A stretch of DNA of 64,000 nucleotides from Candidatus Saliniplasma halalkaliphilum (GCA_019594235.1 JAFDTG010000001.1:8841-72840); one strand, 5' to 3'. Shown: positions 23,501 to 33,406, numbered from the stretch's first letter. The notes: generated by a model not told the origin, from the sequence alone. A program made the numbers and translations.

Positions 23501-25420
23501 ATGAAAGAAGAGATGGAGTCCCTAGAAATCTCAGCAGCTGTTAAGGAGTTAAAAAGTTTGATAGGAGGATATATGCAGAAAATATACCGACCTAACAAAA
23601 AAGAGTTGCTTTTCAGGATACACGTTCCTGGTGTTGGCAAAAAAATGTTGATATTCCGGATCGGTAAAGCACTTTATTTAACAGATAAAGATAGGGATAA
23701 TCCAATGCATCCCGGTGACTTCATCATGCTTATTCGTAAGTATATAAGCAATGCTAGTATCTCAGATATTTATCAACATGAATTCGATAGAGTAGTTGTA
23801 ATGGAATTGAGAAAAAGAAGAAAATTTAGATTGGTTTTTGAGGTGTTCGGTAAGGGAAATCTTATACTCGATGGTGAAGATAGAATTCTACTTCCCTATC
23901 GGTCAGAATCTTGGAGTCATAGAGAATTGAAAAAAGGTGAACTCTATAAATTCCCTCCTAGACGTATTAACCCACTAAATATCTCTAGAGAAGAATTCAT
24001 TCAGATATTAGAAGACTCTGATAAAGACCTTGTACGGACTTTAGCGGTCGACCTGAATATTGGAGGAAAATATTCCGAAGAAATATGTTCAAGGCTAAAT
24101 GTAGACAAAAATTCTGAAGAGTTTTTAGAATATGCTGAAGACATATTGGATGTAATCGATGATTTGAAGAATCGAGTATTAGATGAAAGTAGATTGGATC
24201 CTAGATTAGTTAAAGATGACGATGAAATTAGCGATGGGGTTCCTTTTCCTTTATCTATATATGAACAGCACGAAGTCGAAGAGACAAATACATACAATGA
24301 AGCGCTGGACAAAGCCTTTCCAAAACCAGAAGAAAAAATCGAGGAAGAACAGAAAGAGGATTCAAGATTGGACAGGAAGCTGGAACAACAGAAAAGAGCT
24401 GTAAAAAATTTGAAAGAAAGTATAGTTGAAAACAAAAATATCGCAGAGATAATTTATCAAAATTATAAAGATTGTGAAGAAGCGTTGAGTATAGTACACA
24501 AAGCTAGGGATGAAGGAAATAGAGATGAAATATATGACGGATTAAGAGAAAAAGATGAGATAGTTCAAGTAAATGATAAGGATGAATATATAATAATGCG
24601 TTTAAAGGGAATAGTTGACGACGAAAAAATAAAGGAAAATGTCAAAATAGATTTTAGAAAAGATGTCAACGAAAATGCTCAAAAGTACTATAATAAAAGT
24701 AAAAAATCCAAGAAAAAACTAGAAGGTGCAAAGAAGGCAGTAAAACAAACGGAAAAACAGATAAAAGAAGGAAAAGCAAAAAAGATTGAAAAGAAAACTA
24801 TTAAGCCCACAGAAAAATTTTGGTTCGATAAGTACAAATGGTTCATTTCTAGTGAAAACAACTTAGTGATTGCTGGGAAGGATGCAAAAACAAATGAAGA
24901 AGTCGTTAAAAAATACATGGAAAATAATTCTAGGTATTCCCATGCAGAAGCTGGGGGTGCTCCTAGTGTTGTGATCAAAAATGATGATGGCATAGATGAG
25001 CCCTCATTAATAGAAGCATGTCAATACTCAATTATCCATTCCAAAGAATGGAATAGGGGGATCGCATCAGGTCGAGCTTACTGGGTAAAACCCAACCAGG
25101 TGAGTAAAACTGCTGAGGCGGGGGAATCCCTTCCCACTGGAGCCTTTGTAATCAGGGGAAAAAGAAATTACATCGATAATTTACCCCTCGAAGCGATCTT
25201 GACCGAAATCGAGTATAAAGGTCATAGAAAGGTGATGTGCGCGCCAAGTTTACTGCTGAAAAATAAAGATGAGGAGTTCTCCGGTAAAAAAGTGAAATTC
25301 ATACCCGGAAAAAAAGACCAAAACGAGTTTGCAAAGGAGATGTCAAAGTACTTCCAAGTACCCGTCAAAGAGATTCAAAATATATTACCTCCTGGCGGAG
25401 TAAAAATAATTGAAAAATAA
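23501..25420 (+). CDS. rqcH: NFACT-family ribosome quality control factor RqcH
   Basis: A 639-residue NFACT protein (Rqc2/NEMF/RqcH). The N-terminal NFACT-N domain begins EISAAVKELKSLIGGYMQKIYRPNKKELLFRIH; a HhH and long coiled coil (about 270-440) follow; NFACT-R begins KWFISSENNLVIAGKDAKTNEEVVKKYM and contains SRYSHAEAGGAPSVVIK; a basic NFACT-C ends the chain. The family binds split 50S/60S-peptidyl-tRNA complexes and adds Ala tails to stalled peptides in bacteria and archaea. Confidence 0.95.
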   Translation: MKEEMESLEISAAVKELKSLIGGYMQKIYRPNKKELLFRIHVPGVGKKMLIFRIGKALYLTDKDRDNPMHPGDFIMLIRKYISNASISDIYQHEFDRVVVMELRKRRKFRLVFEVFGKGNLILDGEDRILLPYRSESWSHRELKKGELYKFPPRRINPLNISREEFIQILEDSDKDLVRTLAVDLNIGGKYSEEICSRLNVDKNSEEFLEYAEDILDVIDDLKNRVLDESRLDPRLVKDDDEISDGVPFPLSIYEQHEVEETNTYNEALDKAFPKPEEKIEEEQKEDSRLDRKLEQQKRAVKNLKESIVENKNIAEIIYQNYKDCEEALSIVHKARDEGNRDEIYDGLREKDEIVQVNDKDEYIIMRLKGIVDDEKIKENVKIDFRKDVNENAQKYYNKSKKSKKKLEGAKKAVKQTEKQIKEGKAKKIEKKTIKPTEKFWFDKYKWFISSENNLVIAGKDAKTNEEVVKKYMENNSRYSHAEAGGAPSVVIKNDDGIDEPSLIEACQYSIIHSKEWNRGIASGRAYWVKPNQVSKTAEAGESLPTGAFVIRGKRNYIDNLPLEAILTEIEYKGHRKVMCAPSLLLKNKDEEFSGKKVKFIPGKKDQNEFAKEMSKYFQVPVKEIQNILPPGGVKIIEK

Positions 25421-25452
25421 GAAAGAGTGGAAAGGAGTTCAAGTTTTTAAAG

Positions 25453-26892
25453 CTATTCAGCTTCTAAAAATGCTTTGTAAGCTTTATAGGTATGGTAAAT
25501 ATCCACTTTCGATATTATCTCGAACGGTGAATGCATACCTAGTAATGGTGGACCTGCGTCGATTATATCTAAGTTCAGATTGGCTAAGAATTTAGCTACA
25601 GTTCCCCCACCACCTTCGTCGACCTTTCCTAGTTCAGCTGTCTGCCAACATACTTCGTTTTCATTGAATACAAGTCTTATATAAGCAACGAATTCTGCGT
25701 GGGCATCGTTTGCGCTGTATTTTCCACCTGCACCAGTATATTTGGTTATAACAATTCCTTGACCCATCTTACCTGCGTTTCTGAGGTCATGAACACTCTT
25801 AAAGGATGGATTAACACCGGGATTAACGTCTCCAGAAATACCCTTACTGTTTTCCATAATGTTTCTGAAGTCCTCCATGGAGTAATCTCCCAACGTTTTA
25901 GCAAGGATCTGTTGGAATACTGATTCTGTGAATCTAGAATTTGCACCGGTATTACCTTCACTACCAATCTCTTCTTTATCGTATACCAAAATCAAACTGG
26001 TTTTAGAGGGGGTTTCTATGTTGAGTCCTGCCATCAAGCTGGTAAAGGCGCATACTCTGTCATCATGACCATATCCACCTACCATACTTTTATCAAAGCC
26101 TAGGTCTCTAGCCTGTCCTGCTGGAACTATCTCGATCTCAGCGCTAGTCAAGTCCTCTTCTTTGATATCGTACTTGTCGTTCAATATCTTCAAGACGTTG
26201 ATTTTGACCTTCTCATCTATATCATCGTCATCAATAGGTTTGCCTCCGATGATCACATTTAATTCCTCCCCTTTAATGACGTCCTTCATCTTCCTTTCAG
26301 ATTGCTTTTTCTTCGAAAGATGGGGTAGTAAATCACTAACTGCAAAAACGGGATCGTTTGGATCTTCACCTATGGTTATATCTATCACGTCTCCATCTTC
26401 TTTGACTACTTTACCGTGGATAGCTAAAGGTGTACTTACCCATTGATATTTCTTAATTCCACCATAATAGTGGGTATTGAAAAGTGCTAGTGAAGCATCT
26501 TTATCTTCGTAAACCGGTCTTGCTTTAAGATCCAACCTTGGAGCATCTATATGGCTTGTAAGGATTTGACAACCATCAGTAATATTATTTTTTCCGATTA
26601 TGACGATGGCTATTGCTTTGTTTTTATTAACGATGTAGGCCTTATCTCCTTGCTCTAATTTTTCACACTCGTCTATGGATACAAATCCATTTTCTCTGAG
26701 TAAATCAATTGTATTGTCTACTGCTTCCCTCTCAGTTTTTGATTCAGATATAAACACTTTGTATTTTTCAGCGAATTCAGTTATCTCTGATTCAGTTTCT
26801 TCATCAGACTGTTCCCAGGCATTAGGTATAGAGAATGTGAGTTCATCTTCTAAAGTAGATTTTTCTTCTTCCATTTTACCAACTAAGGGCAT
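25453..26892 (-). CDS. M18-family aminopeptidase
   Basis: A 479-residue metallo-aminopeptidase of family M18 (aspartyl aminopeptidase-like). Metal and catalytic blocks visible are LTSHIDAPRLDLKARP, GYGHDDRVCAFTSLMAGL, LVYDKEEIGSEGNTGANS and YSANDAHAEFVAYIRL, ending with a conserved LLGMHSPFEIISKVDIYHTYKAYKAFL. It probably trims peptides released by the proteasome. Start ATG at 26892, with another ATG six codons on. It converges on rqcH. Confidence 0.93.
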   Translation of the reverse strand: MPLVGKMEEEKSTLEDELTFSIPNAWEQSDEETESEITEFAEKYKVFISESKTEREAVDNTIDLLRENGFVSIDECEKLEQGDKAYIVNKNKAIAIVIIGKNNITDGCQILTSHIDAPRLDLKARPVYEDKDASLALFNTHYYGGIKKYQWVSTPLAIHGKVVKEDGDVIDITIGEDPNDPVFAVSDLLPHLSKKKQSERKMKDVIKGEELNVIIGGKPIDDDDIDEKVKINVLKILNDKYDIKEEDLTSAEIEIVPAGQARDLGFDKSMVGGYGHDDRVCAFTSLMAGLNIETPSKTSLILVYDKEEIGSEGNTGANSRFTESVFQQILAKTLGDYSMEDFRNIMENSKGISGDVNPGVNPSFKSVHDLRNAGKMGQGIVITKYTGAGGKYSANDAHAEFVAYIRLVFNENEVCWQTAELGKVDEGGGGTVAKFLANLNLDIIDAGPPLLGMHSPFEIISKVDIYHTYKAYKAFLEAE

Positions 26893-27071
26893 TAACTATG
26901 GAAGTATTATATTACGTTTGCGTCTTCATACAGTTTTATAATATATTACATACAAAGAATGCAATTGGATTGTTTTTTTTGGATAGAGGTTATTCCGAAA
27001 GTGTTATAAAGGGGTCATATATTGAGTAGATTGCTTCATTAAATTATAAATTACTGGATAGTGCTGAAAAC

Positions 27072-27941
27072 ATGACTGAACTTCTAAAGGAATTGGAAGA
27101 AAAAAGAAAACGGGCCAATTCCCAGGCTGAGAAATATAAGCGCCTTAGGAATGAGATGAATCAAGAGGCAAAAAAATGGGTTCAAAAAAGAGATGAGCTC
27201 AATTCCAAGGTCAAGGAGCTTATAGAAGAGGGAAACGAGCTTAAAGAAGAACGTAACAAGCTCAATGAAGACGTTAAAAAAGCAAAGGAAAAGAGAAACG
27301 AGCTTAATAAAAAAGTTAGAAAATTATCTAACAAACTTAAAAAGAAGAAAAGAGAGATCCTCCCAAAGGATGGAAATTCTATTGAAAAGCTGAACAAAGA
27401 TATTGAAAAGCTCGAATACAAACAGATGACAAATGTTCTTTCTACAGATAAAGAAAAAGAGCTCGTAGATCAAATTTCCACTTTGAGGGGAAAAGTAAAA
27501 GAAAGAGAAAGACTGCTCAACGAAAACGTAGAACTGAAAGAATTGTCAGAAAAACTAGAAGAAGCAAAAGAAAAAGCTGAAGAATTCCATGAAGAATTAT
27601 CTACTAAAGCAGATGAAGCACAGAAAAAACACGACAAAATGATAGAGATCTTTAACGAAGCTGATGAAGTTAGAGAAAAAGCAGATGAAGCCCAAGCAAA
27701 ATTCGTTGAAGCAAAAGTTGAAGCCGATGAATATCACCATAAACACATTGAAGCTGTGAATGAAGTTCAAGATTACAATAAAATAATTTCTGGTCTAAAG
27801 AAAAAGGAAAAGATGGCTAAGAAAAGAAAAGAAGAGAAGGATACTAAAGAAGAGGCTGAGAAATTATACGAACAGTTTAAAAAAGGGCAGAAACTTGGTA
27901 CCGAAGATATAATGACGCTTCAGAAAGCCGGTCTGTTATAA
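27072..27941 (+). CDS. Archaeal coiled-coil protein (COG1340-like)
   Basis: A 289-residue, almost entirely helical protein rich in Lys and Glu, with heptad patterns from residue 5 to about 250 (for example RKRANSQAEKYKRLRNEMNQ and RDELNSKVKELIEEGNELK). The closing segment EKLYEQFKKGQKLGTEDIMTLQKAGLL is a conserved short C-terminal domain of this archaeal family. The function is unknown; a structural or chromosome-related role has been suggested for the group. It is monocistronic, with a GTTATAAAGG box about 60 bases upstream. Confidence 0.85.
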   Translation: MTELLKELEEKRKRANSQAEKYKRLRNEMNQEAKKWVQKRDELNSKVKELIEEGNELKEERNKLNEDVKKAKEKRNELNKKVRKLSNKLKKKKREILPKDGNSIEKLNKDIEKLEYKQMTNVLSTDKEKELVDQISTLRGKVKERERLLNENVELKELSEKLEEAKEKAEEFHEELSTKADEAQKKHDKMIEIFNEADEVREKADEAQAKFVEAKVEADEYHHKHIEAVNEVQDYNKIISGLKKKEKMAKKRKEEKDTKEEAEKLYEQFKKGQKLGTEDIMTLQKAGLL

Positions 27942-28049
27942 AGAAAACAACTTACTTAAACTATTTTTTTATCTTTATCTTCAAGTGGAGATATTCTTAT
28001 ACTAATCCAAAACCATATATTCACCTATTTTTATAACCCATTGAGAAAC

Positions 28050-28988
28050 ATGGTTTCGAAGTTCGATAAAAAACACGTAGTTTCGATAAAAGATTTCACA
28101 AGAGAGGAGATCAACGAGATCCTTGATATAGCTAAAGATATGAAAGAGATTGCCATCGGTAACAAAATTGATAATTCATTGAACGGTAAAATACTGGGTA
28201 CTTTATTTTTTGAACCAAGCACAAGAACACGACTTTCCTTTGAGAGTGCTATGAAAAGGTTAGGAGGTACATGTATTGGTTTCGCTAGGCCAGGTACTTC
28301 ATCGGTAAAAAAAGGTGAAACGTTAGCAGATACTATACAAGTGATTGCTAGTTATGTGGATATAATCGTATTAAGACATCCTCAAGAAGGAGCAGCAAGA
28401 TTGGCTGCTAAATTTTCAGAAAAACCGATACTTAACGCTGGTGATGGGGCTGGCCAACATCCTACCCAGACTTTACTTGACCTTTTTACTATAAAAGAAG
28501 AAAAAGGCGAGATTAAGAATAAAAAGATCGGGATTGCAGGGGATCTAAAATATGGAAGAACTGTACACTCGCTTACCCATGCTTTATCTATGTATGAATG
28601 TGATCTTACTTTTATTGCACCAAATGCGCTACAAATACCTGACGAGATAATTAAAGACATAGACCGGCTTGGCATCAATTACAAGAAAGTTGAAAATATC
28701 AAAGACGTACTATCTGAACTTGATGTACTCTATATGACAAGAATACAAAGAGAAAGGTTCCCTAGTGAAGATGAATATCTTGAAGTCGCTGAAACATACA
28801 ATGTGAAAAAAAACATGTTGGATAATGTAAACGAGAATTTGATAATAATGCATCCTCTACCAAGAGTAGATGAGATTTCTGCGGATGTTGACGAAACGAA
28901 ACATGCTAGATATTTCCAACAAGCTGCTAATGGTGTCCCTATCCGGATGGCTCTATTAAAATTACTAACGGAGGGATATGATGAATAA
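28050..28988 (+). CDS. pyrB: Aspartate carbamoyltransferase catalytic subunit
   Basis: A 312-residue PyrB. FFEPSTRTRLSFESAMKRLGG (carbamoyl-phosphate site), RPGTSSVKKGETLADT, HPQEG, NAGDGAGQHPTQTLLDL and MHPLPRVDEI are all present. It condenses carbamoyl phosphate with aspartate in pyrimidine synthesis. A TTG three codons upstream (28041) is an alternative start. It overlaps pyrI by 8 bases, so the catalytic and regulatory chains are made together. Confidence 0.98.
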   Translation: MVSKFDKKHVVSIKDFTREEINEILDIAKDMKEIAIGNKIDNSLNGKILGTLFFEPSTRTRLSFESAMKRLGGTCIGFARPGTSSVKKGETLADTIQVIASYVDIIVLRHPQEGAARLAAKFSEKPILNAGDGAGQHPTQTLLDLFTIKEEKGEIKNKKIGIAGDLKYGRTVHSLTHALSMYECDLTFIAPNALQIPDEIIKDIDRLGINYKKVENIKDVLSELDVLYMTRIQRERFPSEDEYLEVAETYNVKKNMLDNVNENLIIMHPLPRVDEISADVDETKHARYFQQAANGVPIRMALLKLLTEGYDE

Positions 28989-29454
28989 AAAGAAAAAGAA
29001 AATCAAGATTACTCCAATAGAAAGCGGAACTGTTATCGATCACGTTAAAAGTGGCCACGCCATGAAAGTCCTAAAAATAATAGGCGTCATGGATAAACAG
29101 ATGAACAGTATCGTTAGTATTGCCATGAACGTTAATAGTAGTTATGGGAAAAAAGACATCGTAAAAGTAGAGAATATGGAACTAGAAAGCGATGAATTAG
29201 ACAAAATTTCGCTTATATCTCCTAGAGCAACCGTTAATATAATACGAGATTTCGAGGTAATAAAAAAGCATCAAGTAAAATTACCGGAAAAAGTTAAAGG
29301 AATTGTCAAATGCATTAACAACACATGTATCACAAATCAAAATGAACCAATTGAGTCGGAATTTGATGTAGTCGGTGAAGATCCAGTCACATTGAAATGC
29401 GTATATTGCGAAAGAGAGATGAAAGGTGAAGAAATCTCTGAAAACGTAATATAA
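28981..29454 (+). CDS. pyrI: Aspartate carbamoyltransferase regulatory subunit
   Basis: A 157-residue PyrI. The N-terminal allosteric domain has ITPIESGTVIDHVKSGHAMKVLKII; the C-terminal zinc domain has CINNTC and CVYC, the four structural cysteines. It confers nucleotide control on PyrB. The ATG immediately upstream (28978) is an equally possible start; the GAGGG site in the end of pyrB serves both. Confidence 0.97.
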   Translation: MNKKKKKIKITPIESGTVIDHVKSGHAMKVLKIIGVMDKQMNSIVSIAMNVNSSYGKKDIVKVENMELESDELDKISLISPRATVNIIRDFEVIKKHQVKLPEKVKGIVKCINNTCITNQNEPIESEFDVVGEDPVTLKCVYCEREMKGEEISENVI

Positions 29455-29506
29455 TCAATACAATATCAAAAAGTAAAATCTTCGATGAGGCAACAGTCTT
29501 ACAGAT

Positions 29507-30379
29507 GTGAATTTCATGGGTAAAATCAAGGGTGTATGGGATCTTATCAGGTTAGACCATGGTCTGATGCTAGCTGCCGCGGTATTGATAGGAGCCGTAA
29601 TAGCCCAAAAAGGAATACCCTCAGACTTCTGGAAGCTTACATTAGCTATTCTTACAGCTGTTTTTTTGGAGATTAGTACTTTTGCTTTAAATGACTATTT
29701 TGATTATCCCATCGATAAAAGAAATGACAGGACAGATAGACCCCTAGTTAGAGGCGATATCTCTCATATGACAGCACTTTTAGTGACCCTCATCTTCTTT
29801 CCCATGGGGATTATAACAGCTTTCTTTGTAAATTATGCATGCTTTATAATCGCTTTGATTACTGGTTTGTTTGCTCTCTCTTATGATATAAAACTTAAAA
29901 AAATCAAACTTGTGAGTAATTATTACATTGCATACACAATGGCAATACCATTCTTATTTGGAGGTGTCGCATTTTCACCAAGAATACCCCCTATAATATG
30001 GATCCTTTCATCCATGGCTTTCCTTTCCGGCGTTGGACGTGAGATATTAAAAGACATTATGGATTTAAAGGGTGATAAAGAAGGTGAAGTAAAATCACTT
30101 CCATTATACATAGGGAAACAGAAATCGTTCATCATATCGGGTATATTTTTTATTAGCGCGGTATCTATAAGTTTAATTCCCTTTATTGTAAACATCGACC
30201 CCTCATTTTTTAGAAACTATTTTTACTTGATTTCCGTTTCAATTGCTAATATATTATTTATATGGATAACTGTTTCAATTACTACTCGAAAGAATCCTCG
30301 TGTAAAACTTTTTAGAACATTGACATTGGTAGCTATGATGTTGGGGTTAGTCGCCTTTTTAATAGGGTCTTTGACTTGA
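29507..30379 (+). CDS. UbiA-family prenyltransferase, probable digeranylgeranylglyceryl phosphate synthase
   Basis: A 290-residue membrane protein with about eight helices. LNDYFDYPIDKRNDRTDRPLVRGDIS is the first aspartate-rich NDxxDxxxD site, and GREILKDIMDLKGDKEGEVKSLP the second. This matches archaeal DGGGP synthase, which adds the second geranylgeranyl chain in ether-lipid synthesis. Other UbiA enzymes (quinone, haem) cannot be excluded, but lipid genes asd and pssA lie 3 kb away. The start is a GTG; an ATG three codons later (29516) is an alternative. Confidence 0.85.
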   Translation: MNFMGKIKGVWDLIRLDHGLMLAAAVLIGAVIAQKGIPSDFWKLTLAILTAVFLEISTFALNDYFDYPIDKRNDRTDRPLVRGDISHMTALLVTLIFFPMGIITAFFVNYACFIIALITGLFALSYDIKLKKIKLVSNYYIAYTMAIPFLFGGVAFSPRIPPIIWILSSMAFLSGVGREILKDIMDLKGDKEGEVKSLPLYIGKQKSFIISGIFFISAVSISLIPFIVNIDPSFFRNYFYLISVSIANILFIWITVSITTRKNPRVKLFRTLTLVAMMLGLVAFLIGSLT

Positions 30380-30473
30380 ACTATAAATTTAGATAACTAC
30401 AAATATAACACTAATATTAAACATAATGAAAATTGTATGGAAACCCACTATAAAAACCATATAGGGTGACATT

Positions 30474-31040
30474 ATGAAACTTATTATAATAGACGGGTGT
30501 GATGCTTCGGGAAAAGATACCCATGCCCTTAAGTTGAAAGAGATGTTCGATAATGAGGATAAAATAGTGGAAATCCGTTCTCATCCTGAAGGGGATAACT
30601 TTTTCGGTAAAATAGCTAAGAAAGCTCTTTTAAAAGATGGGATGGTAAACAAATTAAAGGCCTCGGTTTTTTACGCTTTGGATGTATTTAGATCTCTAAA
30701 TATATACTATGATCATGAGGAAATCGATGTACTAATTATAGTTCGATATTTGATGGGAACTGCTTACCTTCCTAAACCATTTTCTAAGATCAGTTATAAA
30801 ATTTTCAAAAAGGTCTTACCAACATCTGAATATATGTTCTTTTTAGATGTTAATCCAGAAGATGCTGTAGAAAGATTGAATAAAAGACAAAAAAGAGAAA
30901 TTTTCGAAAATTTTGAGGACATTTGTAGAGTAAGAAATAAAATTTTTTCTATCATAGATGGTAAATGGCATATCATTGATACAGGCAGACCTATACATGA
31001 AACTGCTCAAGAAATAAAACAGATACTGAGAAAGGATTAG
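30474..31040 (+). CDS. Thymidylate kinase-like P-loop kinase
   Basis: A 188-residue P-loop protein starting with LIIIDGCDASGKDTHALKLKEMF, the thymidylate-kinase-type Walker A. The DRY/DR-type segment is replaced by IIVRYLMGTAYLPKPFS, and the lid may be KRQKREIFENFEDICRVRNK. The DCDA and RYLMG features differ from orthodox Tmk, so a different nucleoside or small-molecule monophosphate substrate is possible. It stands 94 bases after the UbiA gene with a TATA-like sequence between, and converges on the deoxyhypusine synthase gene. Confidence 0.75.
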   Translation: MKLIIIDGCDASGKDTHALKLKEMFDNEDKIVEIRSHPEGDNFFGKIAKKALLKDGMVNKLKASVFYALDVFRSLNIYYDHEEIDVLIIVRYLMGTAYLPKPFSKISYKIFKKVLPTSEYMFFLDVNPEDAVERLNKRQKREIFENFEDICRVRNKIFSIIDGKWHIIDTGRPIHETAQEIKQILRKD

Positions 31041-31045
31041 TTGTG

Positions 31046-31966
31046 TTACAAAAATTTCCCCATGATTAAAGGCAATAAAGCAGTTGCATCACCTTCAACA
31101 GTTATGTAGTCTGCATCTTCCCTTACTTTTCCCCAAGAAACTGCTTCTCTTATTCTAGCACCAGAAAGAGACCCATCATATTCAACAGCAGTGGTAACAT
31201 AAACAGCATATTCTAAACCTCCTCTGAACTGATTCCACCAAATTGTATGATGTTTCGAGATACCTCCTCCCACCATAAGAGCTCCGGTCTTCTCAGCGGG
31301 GAATACTATGTCGGATAATTCCTGTTGGTCTTTCATCATATTGATACTAAAATCTTTATCGTTCTGCCAGTACATCCACAGTTGAGATCCAAATGCGCCA
31401 TCTGTTATTCCAGGAACATATATTGGAATATCTTTTTTTGCTGCCCAATGCAATATGGAACTCTCGTCATCTATCCTTTTACCAAACTGATATATTATCT
31501 CTCTTGTACTCAGGTTAGGACCACACTCATCAACTATTTCTTTTAACAACGGCTGCATCTCTCTTTCTAGAACTTCCCCATAGGACGAGTTAGGGATGAA
31601 GATATTACCTAGTCTGTTGACACCTTCTCTATGTAATTCACTATCATCTACCGAAAAACTACCATGATAATAGTCTTCCCATACCCTTGCAAGATCATGG
31701 TCTAATGTACCACAAGTAGTGATTATCACGTCGAATAACTCGTTTTTGATAGCATCCTTAATAATACCTCTGGTTCCGGTTGAAATGATACAAGCTGGAA
31801 AGGAAAGAAATTTTACACAGTCATCATTGAACATTTTATCAAGTACATCTACAGCGACACCTACTTTTTTAGCTACAAAACCACCTGAGTCATAATATTG
31901 ATCGATTAAATCAGATATCTTTGTATCCTCATTAATATCAAAGTCAATTACCTTCTTTTTTACCAT
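31046..31966 (-). CDS. dys: Deoxyhypusine synthase
   Basis: A 306-residue NAD-dependent enzyme that moves the butylamine of spermidine onto aIF5A. IISTGTRGIIKDAI, TCGTLDHDLARVWEDYYHGSF, VPGITDGAFGSQLW and KHHTIWWNQFRGG with the active-site Lys, then AVYVTTAVEYDGSLSGARIREAVSWGKV are family motifs. The frame runs upstream to 32113, but the first 49 codons have no counterpart in archaeal enzymes of about 310 residues, so ATG at 31966 is chosen. A link with arginine decarboxylase (polyamine supply) in the same window is worth noting. Confidence 0.95.
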   Translation of the reverse strand: MVKKKVIDFDINEDTKISDLIDQYYDSGGFVAKKVGVAVDVLDKMFNDDCVKFLSFPACIISTGTRGIIKDAIKNELFDVIITTCGTLDHDLARVWEDYYHGSFSVDDSELHREGVNRLGNIFIPNSSYGEVLEREMQPLLKEIVDECGPNLSTREIIYQFGKRIDDESSILHWAAKKDIPIYVPGITDGAFGSQLWMYWQNDKDFSINMMKDQQELSDIVFPAEKTGALMVGGGISKHHTIWWNQFRGGLEYAVYVTTAVEYDGSLSGARIREAVSWGKVREDADYITVEGDATALLPLIMGKFL

Positions 31967-32156
31967 AATACCCGTGAGTCTTAGTTTATCATTTGATAAA
32001 AATTTTATGTGATTTTTAATGTGATCTAGAAAATCCCATTTCGTCAGACAAATATCGAGTTGTTGTCTGACCATGATTAATTTAATATGATACTTCAAAA
32101 GAATTTCTGACAAAATGAGTTAAATTATATGTACTTTTGTTGATATACCCAAATGA

Positions 32157-32164
32157 TTTAAATA
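32157..32164 (+). promoter_or_regulatory. Probable TATA box of ftsZ
   Basis: TTTAAATA with an A/G-rich stretch before it stands 52 bases ahead of the chosen ftsZ start. Transcription would begin near 32186 and give a 20- to 25-base leader containing GGGAT. Confidence 0.45.
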
Positions 32165-32208
32165 CTTATAATAAGTTCCTTTTATCAACTAAATGGACGG
32201 GATCCTAT

Positions 32209-33354
32209 ATGGAGTCAATAATAAATCAGGCTTTAAATAAGCACGAGAAGGATGAAACATCTGAAAAAGAAAAACCCAGAGGAAAAACGATAGAAGATGT
32301 CGATGAAGAAAAGATCGAAGGAGCTCCTGAAGATGAAGAGCTTCGGGATTTACTCGAAACACTAGAAGTCAAAATTCGAATATTTGGCTGTGGTGGAGGA
32401 GGATGCAATACTTTAGATCGTCTGACACAAGAAGGTATCAGCGGAGCTGAATTAATTGCATGCAACACCGATGCAAAACATCTACTTCATACTCATGCTC
32501 AGAAAAAGGTTTTGATAGGCAAAAACACCACTAGAGGATTAGGTGCGGGTGCTAGACCAGAAGTAGGTGAAGAATCTGCTAGGGAATCAAAAGAAGAATT
32601 AAAGAAATACATGGAAGGTGCTGATATAGTGTTCATCACAGCAGGTATGGGAGGAGGTACTGGTACTGGTGTAGCACCTGTTGTTGCTGAACTAGCAAAA
32701 GAAGAAGAGGCACTTGTTATGGGTGTAGTTACACTTCCTTTTGAAGGTGAAGGTAGAGAAAGGATGAAGAATGCCAAAAGAGGCCTTTCTAAACTAGAAC
32801 GATACTGTGACACAACTGTTATAATACCCAATGATAAATTATTGGAATTAGTACCTAATCTTTCTCTTAACGCTGCATTCAAAGTTGCAGACGAAATATT
32901 GATGGAATCTATCAAAGGGATGACCGAAATCATCACAAAACCAGGTCTTGTGAACTTGGATTACAACGATGTTAGAACCATAATGGATGATGGCGGTGTC
33001 GCCATGATCGGTATCGGTGATTCAGATGATCCAAACAACAGGGTCGACGACGCAGTTAATCAAGCTATCGGTTCACCATTGTTAGGTGAGATCGACTTGA
33101 GCGATGCAAACGGCGCACTGATCAGGGTTACAGGTGGTCCAGACATGACCGTAACCGAAGCAGAAAGAGCTGCAGATTTAGTGAATGAAAAGATATCCGG
33201 CGACGCAAGAATAATTTGGGGCTGTAATGTCGAGGAAGATTTAAAGAACACAATGAAGATCTTATTGGTTATAACAAACGTTCATTCAGAATCTGACCAA
33301 TTAGCCCATGAATCTATGATCGGTTCCGGCGACGGAATAGATATGGTAGATTAG
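32209..33354 (+). CDS. ftsZ: Cell division GTPase FtsZ
   Basis: A 381-residue archaeal FtsZ (FtsZ1-like). RIFGCGGGGCNTLDRL, ACNTDAKHLLHTHAQKKVLIG, the tubulin signature AGMGGGTGTGVAPVVAELA, and the T7-loop region NLDYNDVRTIMDDGGVAMIG are present. It polymerises into the division ring. The short tail ends GSGDGIDMVD without an obvious SepF-binding motif that I can name. An upstream frame to 32137 is rejected because ATG 32209 has the promoter spacing and the usual N-terminus. A charged 55-residue N-terminal extension precedes the GTPase core. Confidence 0.97.
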   Translation: MESIINQALNKHEKDETSEKEKPRGKTIEDVDEEKIEGAPEDEELRDLLETLEVKIRIFGCGGGGCNTLDRLTQEGISGAELIACNTDAKHLLHTHAQKKVLIGKNTTRGLGAGARPEVGEESARESKEELKKYMEGADIVFITAGMGGGTGTGVAPVVAELAKEEEALVMGVVTLPFEGEGRERMKNAKRGLSKLERYCDTTVIIPNDKLLELVPNLSLNAAFKVADEILMESIKGMTEIITKPGLVNLDYNDVRTIMDDGGVAMIGIGDSDDPNNRVDDAVNQAIGSPLLGEIDLSDANGALIRVTGGPDMTVTEAERAADLVNEKISGDARIIWGCNVEEDLKNTMKILLVITNVHSESDQLAHESMIGSGDGIDMVD

Positions 33355-33406
33355 GAAAAATATACAGCAAAAAACATTTACCCCCTTCTATTTATTTTAA
33401 TTATAT

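Noticed and set aside
28050..29454. Ornithine carbamoyltransferase instead of PyrB
   Set aside because: The following regulatory chain with four zinc cysteines (pyrI) and the HPLPR motif point to aspartate carbamoyltransferase.
31967..32113. N-terminal extension of deoxyhypusine synthase
   Set aside because: The extra 49 codons have no counterpart in archaeal enzymes of about 310 residues, and a start at 31966 gives the normal length.
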